A stretch of 45,428 nt of DNA from Oscillospiraceae bacterium (lineage in GTDB: Bacteria > Bacillota > Clostridia > Oscillospirales > Ruminococcaceae). Shown piece after piece: positions 7,336 through 15,822 of this stretch (position 1 is its first letter; every line of letters starts with the position of its first letter). Where the stretch lies: the NCBI GenBank assembly GCA_020024615.1, contig JAHHTP010000013.1, positions 1 through 45,428 of the forward strand. Reading direction: 5' to 3'. Under the pieces are notes generated by a model. That model was not told the DNA's origin and made no database searches. It worked only from the letters and a program-made list of their open reading frames with translations. The translations under genes were made by a program, and so were the position numbers.

Positions 7336-9409
7336 ATCCATTGCTATCCGACATTTTGCAGGATTATCTGGTGTAAACATTTCGTTTGAACAAGATTTCA
7401 AGCTGTTTTACGGAGCTAATGAAACTGGAAAAACAACCATTATGCATTTTATTCGCATGATGCTCTATGGTGGAGATTCCAAACTCCGCAAACAAAGCAC
7501 ACCTCTATCTGGTGAAAAAATGGGCGGCAGCTTGATATTCGAAACAAAAGGAAATATTTATCAATTAGACCGGAATTTCGGAAAAACACGCCGTTCTGAT
7601 TGCATCACAATCACCAATCTTTCCACTGGAAAAACCGTATCTGCGGCAGATGAACCGGGTGAAATTTTTCTACAAATGAACGAGGATTCCTTTATTCGCA
7701 GCTGCTATGTTGGAACCATTGGCAGCATTTCCGGCGAAAAAGGCAGTGAGGAAATGCGACAGAAGTTACAGAATTTGGTGTCCACTGGCACTGAGTCCAT
7801 CTCGGTTTCAGCAGTGGAAGAACATCTGGCAAATGCGGCAAAGCAGATTCAGAACAAGTCTAAAACCCAGGGTCTACTGATACAAAAACAGGAGCAACTT
7901 GCAAAACTGCAAGGCGAATTACAGCAAGCAAAACAATATGAAGACCAGCGTTACCAGACAGATCGATCCCGAGAAAATACGCTAAATCAAATCAAATTAC
8001 TGAAAGAACAGCTTTCCAAATTGCAAGTGGACGCGCAAAATCAACTACAAACCCAAACACAAAACCAGCAGCTGCGTGAACAGACTTTGAAAAAACGCCT
8101 TGCACCAAACGGAATTATGCCACAACGCAAAGTATTTACCGCCTGTCAGCAGGAAATCAATCAATTACTGTTATCAGCACAACAATCTGACAATCGTTTG
8201 CAACAGTCTATTATGGAACAGCAGATGGAATGTCAACGCCTTTCCACGGCAACGGTTCCATTAACCCGTCAAGCTGAACAGTGTGAGACTGATTTTCTTG
8301 CGCAAAAAGAACGGCTCGCAGCTTATTCCTATAAACAGCGGCGTCAGCTGCCACTGTTTCTGATTGGAGGCAGTATCCTCCTACTGCTTGGTGCTGCTGT
8401 CACATTTTTCACGCATTTCATCACTGCCGCCGCTTTTCTTTGTATTGTAGCTATTCTTTTAACTGCAATCAGCTGCATTCTCTACTATACCCAACAGAAA
8501 CAACTGCGCCACCATAAAGAACAAACCAAATACGCAGAAGAACGCAGTATACAAGCTAAAACCCTTCTTTCCGAACATCATCAACAGCTGAAAACGGCAC
8601 AATCTGCACTGGAGCTGCTGCAATCCAACCAAAATCATATTTCTGATGAATGTAAAGCGCGTATTCTCTCTTTCCTGAAACCTTACGGCCTGACTGATTT
8701 TAGCCAAGCAAAATCTCTCTGTGACGATTTGATTGCCTGTTATGATGAATGGCAGATGCTTTCCGTTCGATTGCAAAGTATGTATACACCACAGCAAAGT
8801 GATGAAGAATTGTCACTGCTTGAACAGATTCGGAATCTGGAACTGCAAACAGCCACATACAATGGCATCCTGCAAACCAATCGGAATGAAAAAAGCGTAT
8901 CTCAGTTGGAAAGCGAAATAGATATTCTAAAGCATAAAATAGATGACCTAAACGACCAGTATCAGGCATTGCAACTTGCGATTGATATACTGCAAAACAG
9001 CTTTGCACAAATGCAGCAGCAATTCGGTGTGATTCTCTGTGATGAAACCAGAAAACTGTTATCCAAGCTAACCTGTGGCAGGTATGAATATGTAACCATC
9101 GACCGCAGTTTTAATTTGCAAACTCGTCAACCACAAAACACAATACTAACCACCAGTGAACTTTTATCCAATGGGACCGCCGATCAGGCATATTTGGCTT
9201 TGCGGCTTGCCATTTCCAAGCTAATGGCGCAGACAAGCAATGTGTCTCTGCCGCTGTTTCTGGATGATAGCTTTATTCAATATGATGATAAGCGATGCAA
9301 AACAGCAATGCAGCTGATACATCATCTTACTAACACACCCGAATTTTCACAAGCTGTACTATTTACCTGTCATAAACGGGAATCTGAAATATATCAGCAT
9401 TTAAAATAA
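7325..9409 (+). CDS. YhaN/SbcC-like SMC ATPase with a membrane hairpin
   Basis: A 694-residue ABC/SMC-type ATPase. Walker A is GANETGKTT (about residues 35-43), the signature region lies near LTTSELLSNGTADQAYLALRL and Walker B is LPLFLDDSF near 635. Two coiled-coil arms occupy residues 180-320 and 395-560. Instead of the Rad50 zinc hook (CxxC), the turn contains two hydrophobic segments (about 342-390, LFLIGGSILLLLGAAV and AAFLCIVAILLTAISCILYY) that should anchor it in the membrane. This arrangement is as in YhaN-type proteins. AGGAGG at 7310-7315 lies nine bases before the ATG. It presumably powers the SbcD-like nuclease. It is shorter than SbcC (about 1050). Confidence 0.75.
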   Translation: MRIKSIAIRHFAGLSGVNISFEQDFKLFYGANETGKTTIMHFIRMMLYGGDSKLRKQSTPLSGEKMGGSLIFETKGNIYQLDRNFGKTRRSDCITITNLSTGKTVSAADEPGEIFLQMNEDSFIRSCYVGTIGSISGEKGSEEMRQKLQNLVSTGTESISVSAVEEHLANAAKQIQNKSKTQGLLIQKQEQLAKLQGELQQAKQYEDQRYQTDRSRENTLNQIKLLKEQLSKLQVDAQNQLQTQTQNQQLREQTLKKRLAPNGIMPQRKVFTACQQEINQLLLSAQQSDNRLQQSIMEQQMECQRLSTATVPLTRQAEQCETDFLAQKERLAAYSYKQRRQLPLFLIGGSILLLLGAAVTFFTHFITAAAFLCIVAILLTAISCILYYTQQKQLRHHKEQTKYAEERSIQAKTLLSEHHQQLKTAQSALELLQSNQNHISDECKARILSFLKPYGLTDFSQAKSLCDDLIACYDEWQMLSVRLQSMYTPQQSDEELSLLEQIRNLELQTATYNGILQTNRNEKSVSQLESEIDILKHKIDDLNDQYQALQLAIDILQNSFAQMQQQFGVILCDETRKLLSKLTCGRYEYVTIDRSFNLQTRQPQNTILTTSELLSNGTADQAYLALRLAISKLMAQTSNVSLPLFLDDSFIQYDDKRCKTAMQLIHHLTNTPEFSQAVLFTCHKRESEIYQHLK

Positions 9410-9411
9410 GA

Positions 9412-9448
9412 AAAGTGAGGAGAGCTTTTGTGCTTTCCCCACTTTTTA
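9412..9448. terminator. Terminator after the SMC-like ATPase gene
   Basis: AGTG-A-GGAGAGC pairs with GCTTTCC-C-CACT, followed by TTTTTATAT on the plus strand. The minus strand has a weaker U-rich tail, so it may also serve the convergent PQ-loop gene. Confidence 0.75.
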
Positions 9449-9462
9449 TATAAGATAATAAA

Positions 9463-9750
9463 TTACTGTTTGTTTTGTGCTTCCAGTTTATTCTCGTTTT
9501 TCTTGTTAATGAAATACAGAACCAGGTCTACAATTACAAATAACAAGTTGAGGCAGTATAAAACCAGCACATAGTTGATCTGATCTCCTACGATTTTACC
9601 GGTGATACCAGCGATGTAACCGAAGATAATTGCGAAGATAAATACAACGCTTTTACCTTTGGTGGATTTGGAAGTAAAGCTCTTGTAAACAGAGATCGGC
9701 CAAGAAATACCAAAACAGATTAACATAATGGATTCACAGATTTGCTGCAT
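9463..9750 (-). CDS. SemiSWEET/PQ-loop small membrane protein
   Basis: A 95-residue protein with three hydrophobic segments (about residues 6-20, 35-53 and 58-80) and a lysine-rich C-terminal tail. The segment ISWPISVYKSFTSKSTKGKS after the first helix resembles the PQ-loop motif of bacterial SemiSWEET sugar transporters, which work as homodimers of three-helix units. The start at 9750 follows AAGGAGG by eight bases; the ATG at 9780 lies upstream of that site and would read through it. It is divergent from a LysR regulator, a layout that often marks a regulated target. The substrate is unknown, and the family assignment rests on topology and a short motif. Confidence 0.55.
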   Translation of the reverse strand: MQQICESIMLICFGISWPISVYKSFTSKSTKGKSVVFIFAIIFGYIAGITGKIVGDQINYVLVLYCLNLLFVIVDLVLYFINKKNENKLEAQNKQ

Positions 9751-9789
9751 GACAAAATTCCTCCTTAACTTTTTATTCATATTATACTC

Positions 9790-9818
9790 TTGACAAAAGG
9801 AAAAGTAAAATATATAAT
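9790..9818 (+). promoter_or_regulatory. Consensus promoter of the LysR gene
   Basis: A perfect TTGACA (9790-9795) and TATAAT (9813-9818) are spaced by 17 bp. Direct copies of ATAATTATGA flank a GAATTC-centred near-palindrome at 9821-9835, a plausible LysR binding region shared with the divergent gene. Confidence 0.8.
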
Positions 9819-9864
9819 TATGATAGAATTCATCACAAATAATTATGAATCGAGGTGATTCGAC

Positions 9865-10725
9865 ATAGAATTATATAAATTACGATATTTTTATACAGTT
9901 GCACAATTACAACATGTCACCAAAGCGGCCGAATCTATTAACATTGCACAGCCAGCTTTAACACAAGCCATCAAATCATTGGAAGAAGAATTCGGCGTCA
10001 AACTATTTTCAAAAAAAGGACGAAATATTGTTCTGACCGAATACGGGACCCATCTCAAAAGGCGGCTGGATACTCTTCTGCCTGAAATAGATCGGCTTCC
10101 GCAGGAGTTGGAGCAGATAAAAATCCAGATGCGCAAAACAGTTAAGCTGAATATTTTTGCTGCATCCGCTCTAGTCATCCACGCCATTGTGGACTATCGC
10201 AAACTGCACCCGGATGTCATCTTTGATTTTGAGCAAAACAAAGAAAAACATGATTCGGATATGGTGATCACGACCAACGGAAAATCCAATATGCCAAACA
10301 GTACAGCTGTCAAACGCTGTGTCAAGAAAGAACAAATCTATCTCGCAGTACCACAGAATTCCCCCTACGCAGCCTTAAAATCCATTGACTTAAAAATGGT
10401 ACGCAACGAAGGTTTTGTGATGCTTTCAGACTCAAGATTGTTCGGTGTCATCTGCAATAAATTCTGTGCAAAAGCAGGATTTTATCCCAAAATCTTGTTT
10501 GAATCTGACTCTCCGAATGCCGTACAAAATATTATCAGCACCGGAAATGGTGTTGCATTCTGGCCAAAATACTCCTGGGGAACACTAAAAAACGAAAATA
10601 TCACACTACTGCGAATCTCCAATCCGGATTGTCAGCGAGAATTGATTATCGAACTGCATGAACGCCTGCCACAATCAGAATATGCAGAAGATTTCTATCG
10701 GTTTCTAATCAATCGACTCGAATAA
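9865..10725 (+). CDS. LysR-family transcriptional regulator with an apparent ATA start codon
   Basis: A 286-residue LysR-type regulator. The N-terminal winged helix-turn-helix is intact only if translation starts at ATA 9865, giving (M)ELYKLRYFYTVAQLQHVTKA followed by SINIAQPALTQAIKSLEEEFGVKLF. This aligns with the typical LysR opening MELRQLRYF. AGGTGA (9853-9858) lies six bases upstream, the ideal spacing. An in-frame TGA at 9856-9858 prevents a start further upstream. The next in-frame start is a TTG at 9979, inside the DNA-binding helices, which would destroy the domain. The remainder is a periplasmic-binding-protein-like effector domain. Target and ligand are unknown; the divergent PQ-loop gene is the obvious candidate target. 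Confidence 0.8.
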   Translation: MELYKLRYFYTVAQLQHVTKAAESINIAQPALTQAIKSLEEEFGVKLFSKKGRNIVLTEYGTHLKRRLDTLLPEIDRLPQELEQIKIQMRKTVKLNIFAASALVIHAIVDYRKLHPDVIFDFEQNKEKHDSDMVITTNGKSNMPNSTAVKRCVKKEQIYLAVPQNSPYAALKSIDLKMVRNEGFVMLSDSRLFGVICNKFCAKAGFYPKILFESDSPNAVQNIISTGNGVAFWPKYSWGTLKNENITLLRISNPDCQRELIIELHERLPQSEYAEDFYRFLINRLE

Positions 10726-10741
10726 GTTTTCAAACACGAAA

Positions 10742-10775
10742 CAGGGTACAGATAAAATCTGCACCCTGCTTTTTA
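10742..10775 (+). terminator. Terminator after the LysR gene
   Basis: A stem CAGGGTACAGAT / ATCTGCACCCTG with a short AAA loop is followed by CTTTTTAT. It lies between convergent genes. Confidence 0.85.
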
Positions 10776-10786
10776 TATTAAAAAAT

Positions 10787-11617
10787 TCATTTCATAATGC
10801 TTTTGAGATAATCAATGCTCATCTTTGCACATTCCAACGGAGTCTTGTCCATCGACGGCATATCCTGCTCGACGACAACCCAAGTAGCACCTGCATCTTT
10901 AGAGGCATCCAAAATTTCCGGGAAATTCTGACAACCGTAGCCTACTGGTCTGAACTCGAATTTTTCATCCGCAGCAACCTCGGTATCATCATCAATACCA
11001 ATCAAATCATACATTTTGGCTGGTTTTTTGCCCGGCATGATGAAGTCTTTTAAGTGAACAACCGGAGCGCGACCGGTGTATTTGCGGATATAGTCAGCCG
11101 GATTTTCACCACCGACATTTACCCAGCATACATCCAGTTCCGTCTGCAAATAATCTGGTTCAACCGTATCATATAGCATATCCAGCGCATATTTTCCATC
11201 AACTTTTACAAACTCAAAATCGTGGTTATGATACAACAGCTGAATGCCAAGCTCTTTACCAATCTTGCCGATTTCTTTGGCAGCAGCAATCACTTCGTCA
11301 AATTTCTCGTGACCTGGACGATATTCCTCGTTCAAATACGGGATTGCGATATAATTACATCCAATTACCTTATAATCCGCTAATACTTTTCTCGGATCTG
11401 CTAACATCTCATCCAATGGAACATGTGCAGATAATGGTACCAGACCAATTTCTTCGCACATATTTTTGACTTCCTCTGGCTTGTGACCGTAAAGACCTGC
11501 AAACTCGACACCGTCATAACCCATTTCTTTAATCCGTTTTAAAGTTCCATAAAAATCCTTCTCTGCATCTTCTCGAACAGAGTAGACCTGAATGGCTACC
11601 GGAAATTTACTGCTCAT
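10787..11617 (-). CDS. Sugar phosphate isomerase/epimerase (xylose-isomerase-like TIM barrel)
   Basis: A 276-residue TIM-barrel protein of the IolE/AP-endonuclease-2 superfamily. Visible landmarks are QVYSVREDAEKD near the N-terminus, GYDGVEFAGLYG, LLYHNHDFEF near 140 and QTELDVCWVNVGG near 170, the last two carrying metal-binding His and Glu. VVEQDMPSMDKTPLECA at the C-terminus is typical of this family. The start at 11617 follows AAAGGGGGA by seven bases; upstream in-frame codons belong to the end of asnS and the gap. It lies 40 bp downstream of asnS on the same strand and probably shares its transcript. The substrate (myo-inositol-like or keto-sugar) cannot be decided. Confidence 0.75.
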   Translation of the reverse strand: MSSKFPVAIQVYSVREDAEKDFYGTLKRIKEMGYDGVEFAGLYGHKPEEVKNMCEEIGLVPLSAHVPLDEMLADPRKVLADYKVIGCNYIAIPYLNEEYRPGHEKFDEVIAAAKEIGKIGKELGIQLLYHNHDFEFVKVDGKYALDMLYDTVEPDYLQTELDVCWVNVGGENPADYIRKYTGRAPVVHLKDFIMPGKKPAKMYDLIGIDDDTEVAADEKFEFRPVGYGCQNFPEILDASKDAGATWVVVEQDMPSMDKTPLECAKMSIDYLKSIMK

Positions 11618-11657
11618 CTTAAAATCCCCCTTTATGACAACTGATATAAATGCAAAA

Positions 11658-13052
11658 TCAATATTCTGCGCTGCCTGTGGTTCTTGGGAACGGCAGTACA
11701 TCGCGGATATTTGGAATACCAGTTAAATACATGATCAGACGCTCAAAGCCCAAGCCAAAGCCCGCATGATGGGTACCACCATATTTACGCAAATCACAGT
11801 ACCAATCGTAATCCTCTGGCTGCATACCAGTTTCAATGATTCTCTGCTCTAAGACATCCAAACGCTCCTCACGCTGGCTACCGCCGATAATCTCACCGAT
11901 ACCCGGAACCAGCATATCCATAGCTGCAACGGTCTTACCATCGTCATTTAAGCGCATATAGAATGCTTTGATTTCCTTCGGATAATCGGTAACAAATACC
12001 GGTTTTTTGAATACTTCCTCGGTAAGGTAACGCTCATGTTCGGTCTGTAAATCGCATCCCCAGCTAACCGGATATTCAAATTCTTTTCCGCTTTCATCTA
12101 ACAGTTTGATGGCATCAGTGTAGGAAACTTTTGCAAATTCTGCATCTGCCAGCGCGGTAAGGCGCTCAATTAAACCTTTATCAAAGAACTGGTTGAAAAA
12201 CTGCAAATCATCTGGGCAGCGTTTCAATACATATTTAATAACATACTGAATCATATCTTTTGCCAATTCCATATCATCGTTCAGGTCAGCAAAAGCGATT
12301 TCCGGCTCAATCATCCAGAATTCAGCTGCATGGCGAGCGGTGTAGGATTTCTCCGCACGGAAGGTCGGACCAAAGGTGTAAACCTTGCCAAAAGCCATTG
12401 CCATACACTCCGCCTGAAGCTGGCCGGATACGGTTAAGCTTGCAGATTTTCCAAAGAAATCCTGTGTATAATCCACTGCCCCCTCCTCGGTCAGTGGCGG
12501 ATTTTTCGGGTCAAGTGTGGTCACTCTAAACATCTCACCTGCACCCTCACAGTCACTGGTAGTAATCAATGGAGTATGCGCATAAATGAAATCTCTCTCC
12601 TGGAAGAAGCTATGGATTGCATAAGCAGCAGCAGAACGAACACGGAACGCTGCAGAGAAGGTATTGGTTCTCGGACGCAGATGCGCAATAGTGCGCAGGT
12701 ATTCCATTGTATGGCGTTTTTTCTGAAGCGGATAATCCGGCGTGGACGCACCTTCGAGTGCAATCTCCTCTGCGTGAATCTCAAACGGCTGTTTTGCATC
12801 CGGGGTCATAACAACAACACCGGTGACAATGATGGCACTGCCTACATTGTAATGGGTAACATCTTTGAAATTATTCAATTTATTATCTTCAAAAACAATC
12901 TGCAAATTCTTAAAGCAGCTGCCGTCGTTACATTCAATAAATCCGAGTGCTTTGGAAGAGCGAAGGGTTTTTACCCAACCGCAGACAGTAACAGACTTGC
13001 CTGCGTAAAGCTCTGCATCCGCATATAAAGCGGCGATTTCAGTTCTTAACAT
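11658..13052 (-). CDS. asnS: Asparaginyl-tRNA synthetase
   Basis: A cytosolic class IIb synthetase that charges tRNA-Asn with asparagine. An N-terminal OB-fold anticodon-binding domain (about residues 15-100, VTVCGWVKTLRSSK) precedes the catalytic domain. Motif 2 is within FRAEKSYTARHAAEFWMIE near 230, and motif 3 is GFGLGFERLIMYLTG near 440, with the typical C-terminal RDVLPFPRTTGSAEY. The 464 residues match the family length exactly. AGGAGG lies six bases before the ATG. It has its own promoter and no T-box in its leader, and a sugar isomerase gene follows closely. Confidence 0.97.
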   Translation of the reverse strand: MLRTEIAALYADAELYAGKSVTVCGWVKTLRSSKALGFIECNDGSCFKNLQIVFEDNKLNNFKDVTHYNVGSAIIVTGVVVMTPDAKQPFEIHAEEIALEGASTPDYPLQKKRHTMEYLRTIAHLRPRTNTFSAAFRVRSAAAYAIHSFFQERDFIYAHTPLITTSDCEGAGEMFRVTTLDPKNPPLTEEGAVDYTQDFFGKSASLTVSGQLQAECMAMAFGKVYTFGPTFRAEKSYTARHAAEFWMIEPEIAFADLNDDMELAKDMIQYVIKYVLKRCPDDLQFFNQFFDKGLIERLTALADAEFAKVSYTDAIKLLDESGKEFEYPVSWGCDLQTEHERYLTEEVFKKPVFVTDYPKEIKAFYMRLNDDGKTVAAMDMLVPGIGEIIGGSQREERLDVLEQRIIETGMQPEDYDWYCDLRKYGGTHHAGFGLGFERLIMYLTGIPNIRDVLPFPRTTGSAEY

Positions 13053-13121
13053 AATATCCTCCTGTCAATTAACGGTTTTTCCTTTAAATAAGGCTTTATT
13101 CCGCAATCGGTCTTATTTATT

Positions 13122-13150
13122 ATTGTAATCTTTTTCAAAGGAAAAGTCAA
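13122..13150 (-). promoter_or_regulatory. Promoter of asnS
   Basis: TTGACT (13150-13145) and TACAAT (13127-13122) are spaced by 17 bp on the minus strand, leaving a leader of about 60 bases. Confidence 0.75.
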
Positions 13151-13227
13151 GTATTTTTCTGGAAAGCCTTTGCGTAATCAACACAGATATAAGGCAAGAA
13201 TCGTTAAACAATAGCCACCTATTTGTA

Positions 13228-13256
13228 TTGACAATTCTTTTTTCCTGTGCTATACT
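13228..13256 (+). promoter_or_regulatory. Promoter of the GH38-like gene
   Basis: TTGACA (13228-13233) and TATACT (13251-13256) are spaced by 17 bp. It lies divergent from and about 80 bp away from the asnS promoter. Confidence 0.8.
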
Positions 13257-13314
13257 GAAATCAAATATAATAGGTTTTGTCGCCAAACGGCAGCAACCAA
13301 AAGGAGAATATAAT

Positions 13315-15705
13315 ATGGGGAATCAAATTAAGACTGTTTATGTCATTCACCACTCCCACACCGATATCGGTTATACCGATTTGCAGGAGCGCGTTATTGT
13401 AAATCAGGTTAACTATATCGAAACTGCTCTAGAATTGATGAAAAAAGAGGAAAATAAAAATTTTCGTTGGAACTGTGAAACTTTATTCTGTGTAGAAGAA
13501 TTCTTTAAAACTGCTTCCGAAGAACAAAAACAACAATTTTTCTCGCTTGCCAAAGAAAATAAACTTGGCCTTTCCGCAAACTATTTAAACTTCAACGATC
13601 TTCTGGATGCACCAGTCTGTAAACAGCGAATCGGCGAATGGAGCAAATATTTTGCTGAAAATGGCGTCGATATGCGCACTGCCATGTTTGTTGACATCAA
13701 CGGTATTTCAATGGGTTGCCGTGATGCCATGATTGATAACGGTGTTGAATTCTTATATGCAAATATTCATTGCCATCACGGCATGTATCCGTTGTTCCAG
13801 AACCAGAATGCTTTCTTCTGGGAAAACAAAGCTGGTAAACGCCTGCTGGTATGGAACGGTGAGCATTACAACATCGGCAACGCTCTGGGTATCAAGCCGA
13901 ACCGTGCTATCTACTATATGCATGGCACCTATTTCGGGCAGACTTCCCTGCCGACTGACCCGGTTGAAAACCTGCACAACACGATGACCGCATATATTGA
14001 CTCTTGTGAAAGCCAGGGCTATCCATATGACTTTATTCCGGTTTCGGTATCCGGCGTATTCAGCGATAATGCACCGCCTGAAACTGAGATTTTGCATACT
14101 ATAGAAGGCTTTAACGAGCTGTATGGCGATGAAGTTACCATCCGTATGGTTTCCTTACAGGAACTATACGCCGAAATCAAAGATAAATTAACCGATGTTC
14201 CAGTATATCACGGTGATCTAACCGACTGGTGGGCAAACGGTGTTGGCACGACCCCGTATGCAGTCAAACATTATCGCGAGGCGCAGCAGCGTTATTACCT
14301 TTGCAAACGCCTGGATCCGAAAATGGAAGAACATTATCCAGCTCTGGCACGCATGGCACAGGATAATATGCTTCTGTATGCTGAACACACCTGGGGACAT
14401 TCCTCCACCATCTCCAATCCGTATGATACCATGGTATTAAACATGGATGCCCGCAATAACAGCTATGCATCCAAAGCACACGAAGCAGCATCCACCATGC
14501 TGGCGAAAATTTCCAAAGGCTTGGGTGACACCTTGCGCTATTACAGTACCAACGGTAAAATCAAAGTCTGCAACCGCAGCAATCTCGACGGCAAAGCAAA
14601 GGTTGAATACTACATTGAAAACGGTCAGCTGGAAGCGGTTGAAATCCGCAATGAAAATGGTCAGCTGATTCCAAGCCAAATTTCTCCGCATCCACGCGGA
14701 AAACTGATCTCCTTTGTTGATGATTTCAAAGCCAACACCGACAAATACTACACTTTTACCGAGATTCACCCCAAACGCCAAGGATTCAACTCTCGTCAAT
14801 GCTATGTTGGTGCGGAAAGCATCAAGGATATCATCAACAATTACGATCCAGACACCTATAAACTGCCATATGCGTATGAAAACCCGTTCTTCAAACTCTG
14901 CTACCGTCCACATGTTGGCATCACTTCCTTTATTGATAAACGCACCAGCACAGAAATGCTTGGCAAAGGTGAAGTTCCGTTCTTTACCCCAATTCATGAG
15001 GTTACCGAGGCAATCACTGGAGATGAACGCCGCCAGCTTGGTAGAAATATCCGTGGCACACATGCAATTCGCTCAGTCGGTCATTTAGATGAAGTTGTTC
15101 TGGAACAGCGTGGACCTGTATTCACGCAGCTGCGATTCCGCTTTACCCTACCGGGAACCATCCATTCGGATGTTATCGTAAAATTCTACGAAGAAATTCC
15201 GCGTGTTGACTTCTGGTTAGAAATTGGAAAGACCCTATCCACCGACATTGAAAGTATCTTCCTGCCACTGAGCCTGAATGTAAACAATTCCCAGACCTGG
15301 ATTAAAAAAGGTACCGAGGCATTCCGTCCGGGCATCGACCAGCTGCCGGGAACTTGTATGGAATACTATATGTCGGACAACGGCATCAGCTATACCGCAC
15401 CGGAAGGCAGTGTTATGATCTCCACCCAGGATGTACCGCTTCTCTACATGGGGGAGATGATTCATCACCCGATTCAGCTATGTGATAACAAACCAGAAAA
15501 CAATCAGCGTCCTGTCTACTCCTGGGTTATGAATAACACTTGGGAAACCAATTTCAAGATGGATTTATCCGGCTTCTGTCAGTATGGCTATACCTTATGG
15601 CTGGAAGAAGGTCTCTCCGCTGAAAAACTGGAAAAAGACCCGGATCTGTCTGTTCTGCCGCTGGAAGAACACGCATTTGACCCATATGTCATTATCATTG
15701 AATAA
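13315..15705 (+). CDS. Glycoside hydrolase family 38-like protein (DUF5054 type)
   Basis: A 796-residue cytosolic glycosidase candidate without signal peptide. The N-terminal HSHTDIGYT (H15, D17) resembles the zinc-binding HxD motif of GH38 alpha-mannosidases. AMFVDINGISMG around D127 occupies the place of the GH38 nucleophile, and AEHTWGHSSTISNPYD near 365 supplies further conserved His and Glu residues. The C-terminal half looks like the beta-sandwich domains of this family. The start at 13315 follows AAGGAGA by nine bases. The gene has its own promoter and terminator. Alpha-mannoside or related glycan cleavage is inferred; catalytic identity is uncertain because the motifs diverge from classical GH38. 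Confidence 0.65.
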   Translation: MGNQIKTVYVIHHSHTDIGYTDLQERVIVNQVNYIETALELMKKEENKNFRWNCETLFCVEEFFKTASEEQKQQFFSLAKENKLGLSANYLNFNDLLDAPVCKQRIGEWSKYFAENGVDMRTAMFVDINGISMGCRDAMIDNGVEFLYANIHCHHGMYPLFQNQNAFFWENKAGKRLLVWNGEHYNIGNALGIKPNRAIYYMHGTYFGQTSLPTDPVENLHNTMTAYIDSCESQGYPYDFIPVSVSGVFSDNAPPETEILHTIEGFNELYGDEVTIRMVSLQELYAEIKDKLTDVPVYHGDLTDWWANGVGTTPYAVKHYREAQQRYYLCKRLDPKMEEHYPALARMAQDNMLLYAEHTWGHSSTISNPYDTMVLNMDARNNSYASKAHEAASTMLAKISKGLGDTLRYYSTNGKIKVCNRSNLDGKAKVEYYIENGQLEAVEIRNENGQLIPSQISPHPRGKLISFVDDFKANTDKYYTFTEIHPKRQGFNSRQCYVGAESIKDIINNYDPDTYKLPYAYENPFFKLCYRPHVGITSFIDKRTSTEMLGKGEVPFFTPIHEVTEAITGDERRQLGRNIRGTHAIRSVGHLDEVVLEQRGPVFTQLRFRFTLPGTIHSDVIVKFYEEIPRVDFWLEIGKTLSTDIESIFLPLSLNVNNSQTWIKKGTEAFRPGIDQLPGTCMEYYMSDNGISYTAPEGSVMISTQDVPLLYMGEMIHHPIQLCDNKPENNQRPVYSWVMNNTWETNFKMDLSGFCQYGYTLWLEEGLSAEKLEKDPDLSVLPLEEHAFDPYVIIIE

Positions 15706-15717
15706 TACCAATCATTT

Positions 15718-15750
15718 GAGCGCTATCATGCAATGTGACAGCGCTTTTTA
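15718..15750 (+). terminator. Terminator after the GH38-like gene
   Basis: AGCGCT-A-TCA pairs with TGA-C-AGCGCT, followed by TTTTTAT. Confidence 0.7.
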
Positions 15751-15757
15751 TGTTCTT

Positions 15758-15797
15758 TAAATAAAAGAACGCCCTCACCCAAATGGATGAGAGCGTC
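15758..15797 (-). terminator. Terminator after the aldolase gene
   Basis: On the minus strand ACGCTCTCATCC pairs with GGGTGAGGGCGT around an ATTT loop, followed by TCTTTTATTT. Confidence 0.8.
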
Positions 15798-15822
15798 ACA
15801 CTCTAATATAAAGCCGTCAAAA

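Noticed and set aside
12260..13028. Plus-strand open frames opposite asnS
   Set aside because: They are shadows of the asnS coding strand, with no ribosome sites or family resemblance.
13053..13230. T-box leader before asnS
   Set aside because: No TGGNACC core, no terminator hairpin and only a short leader downstream of a clear promoter.
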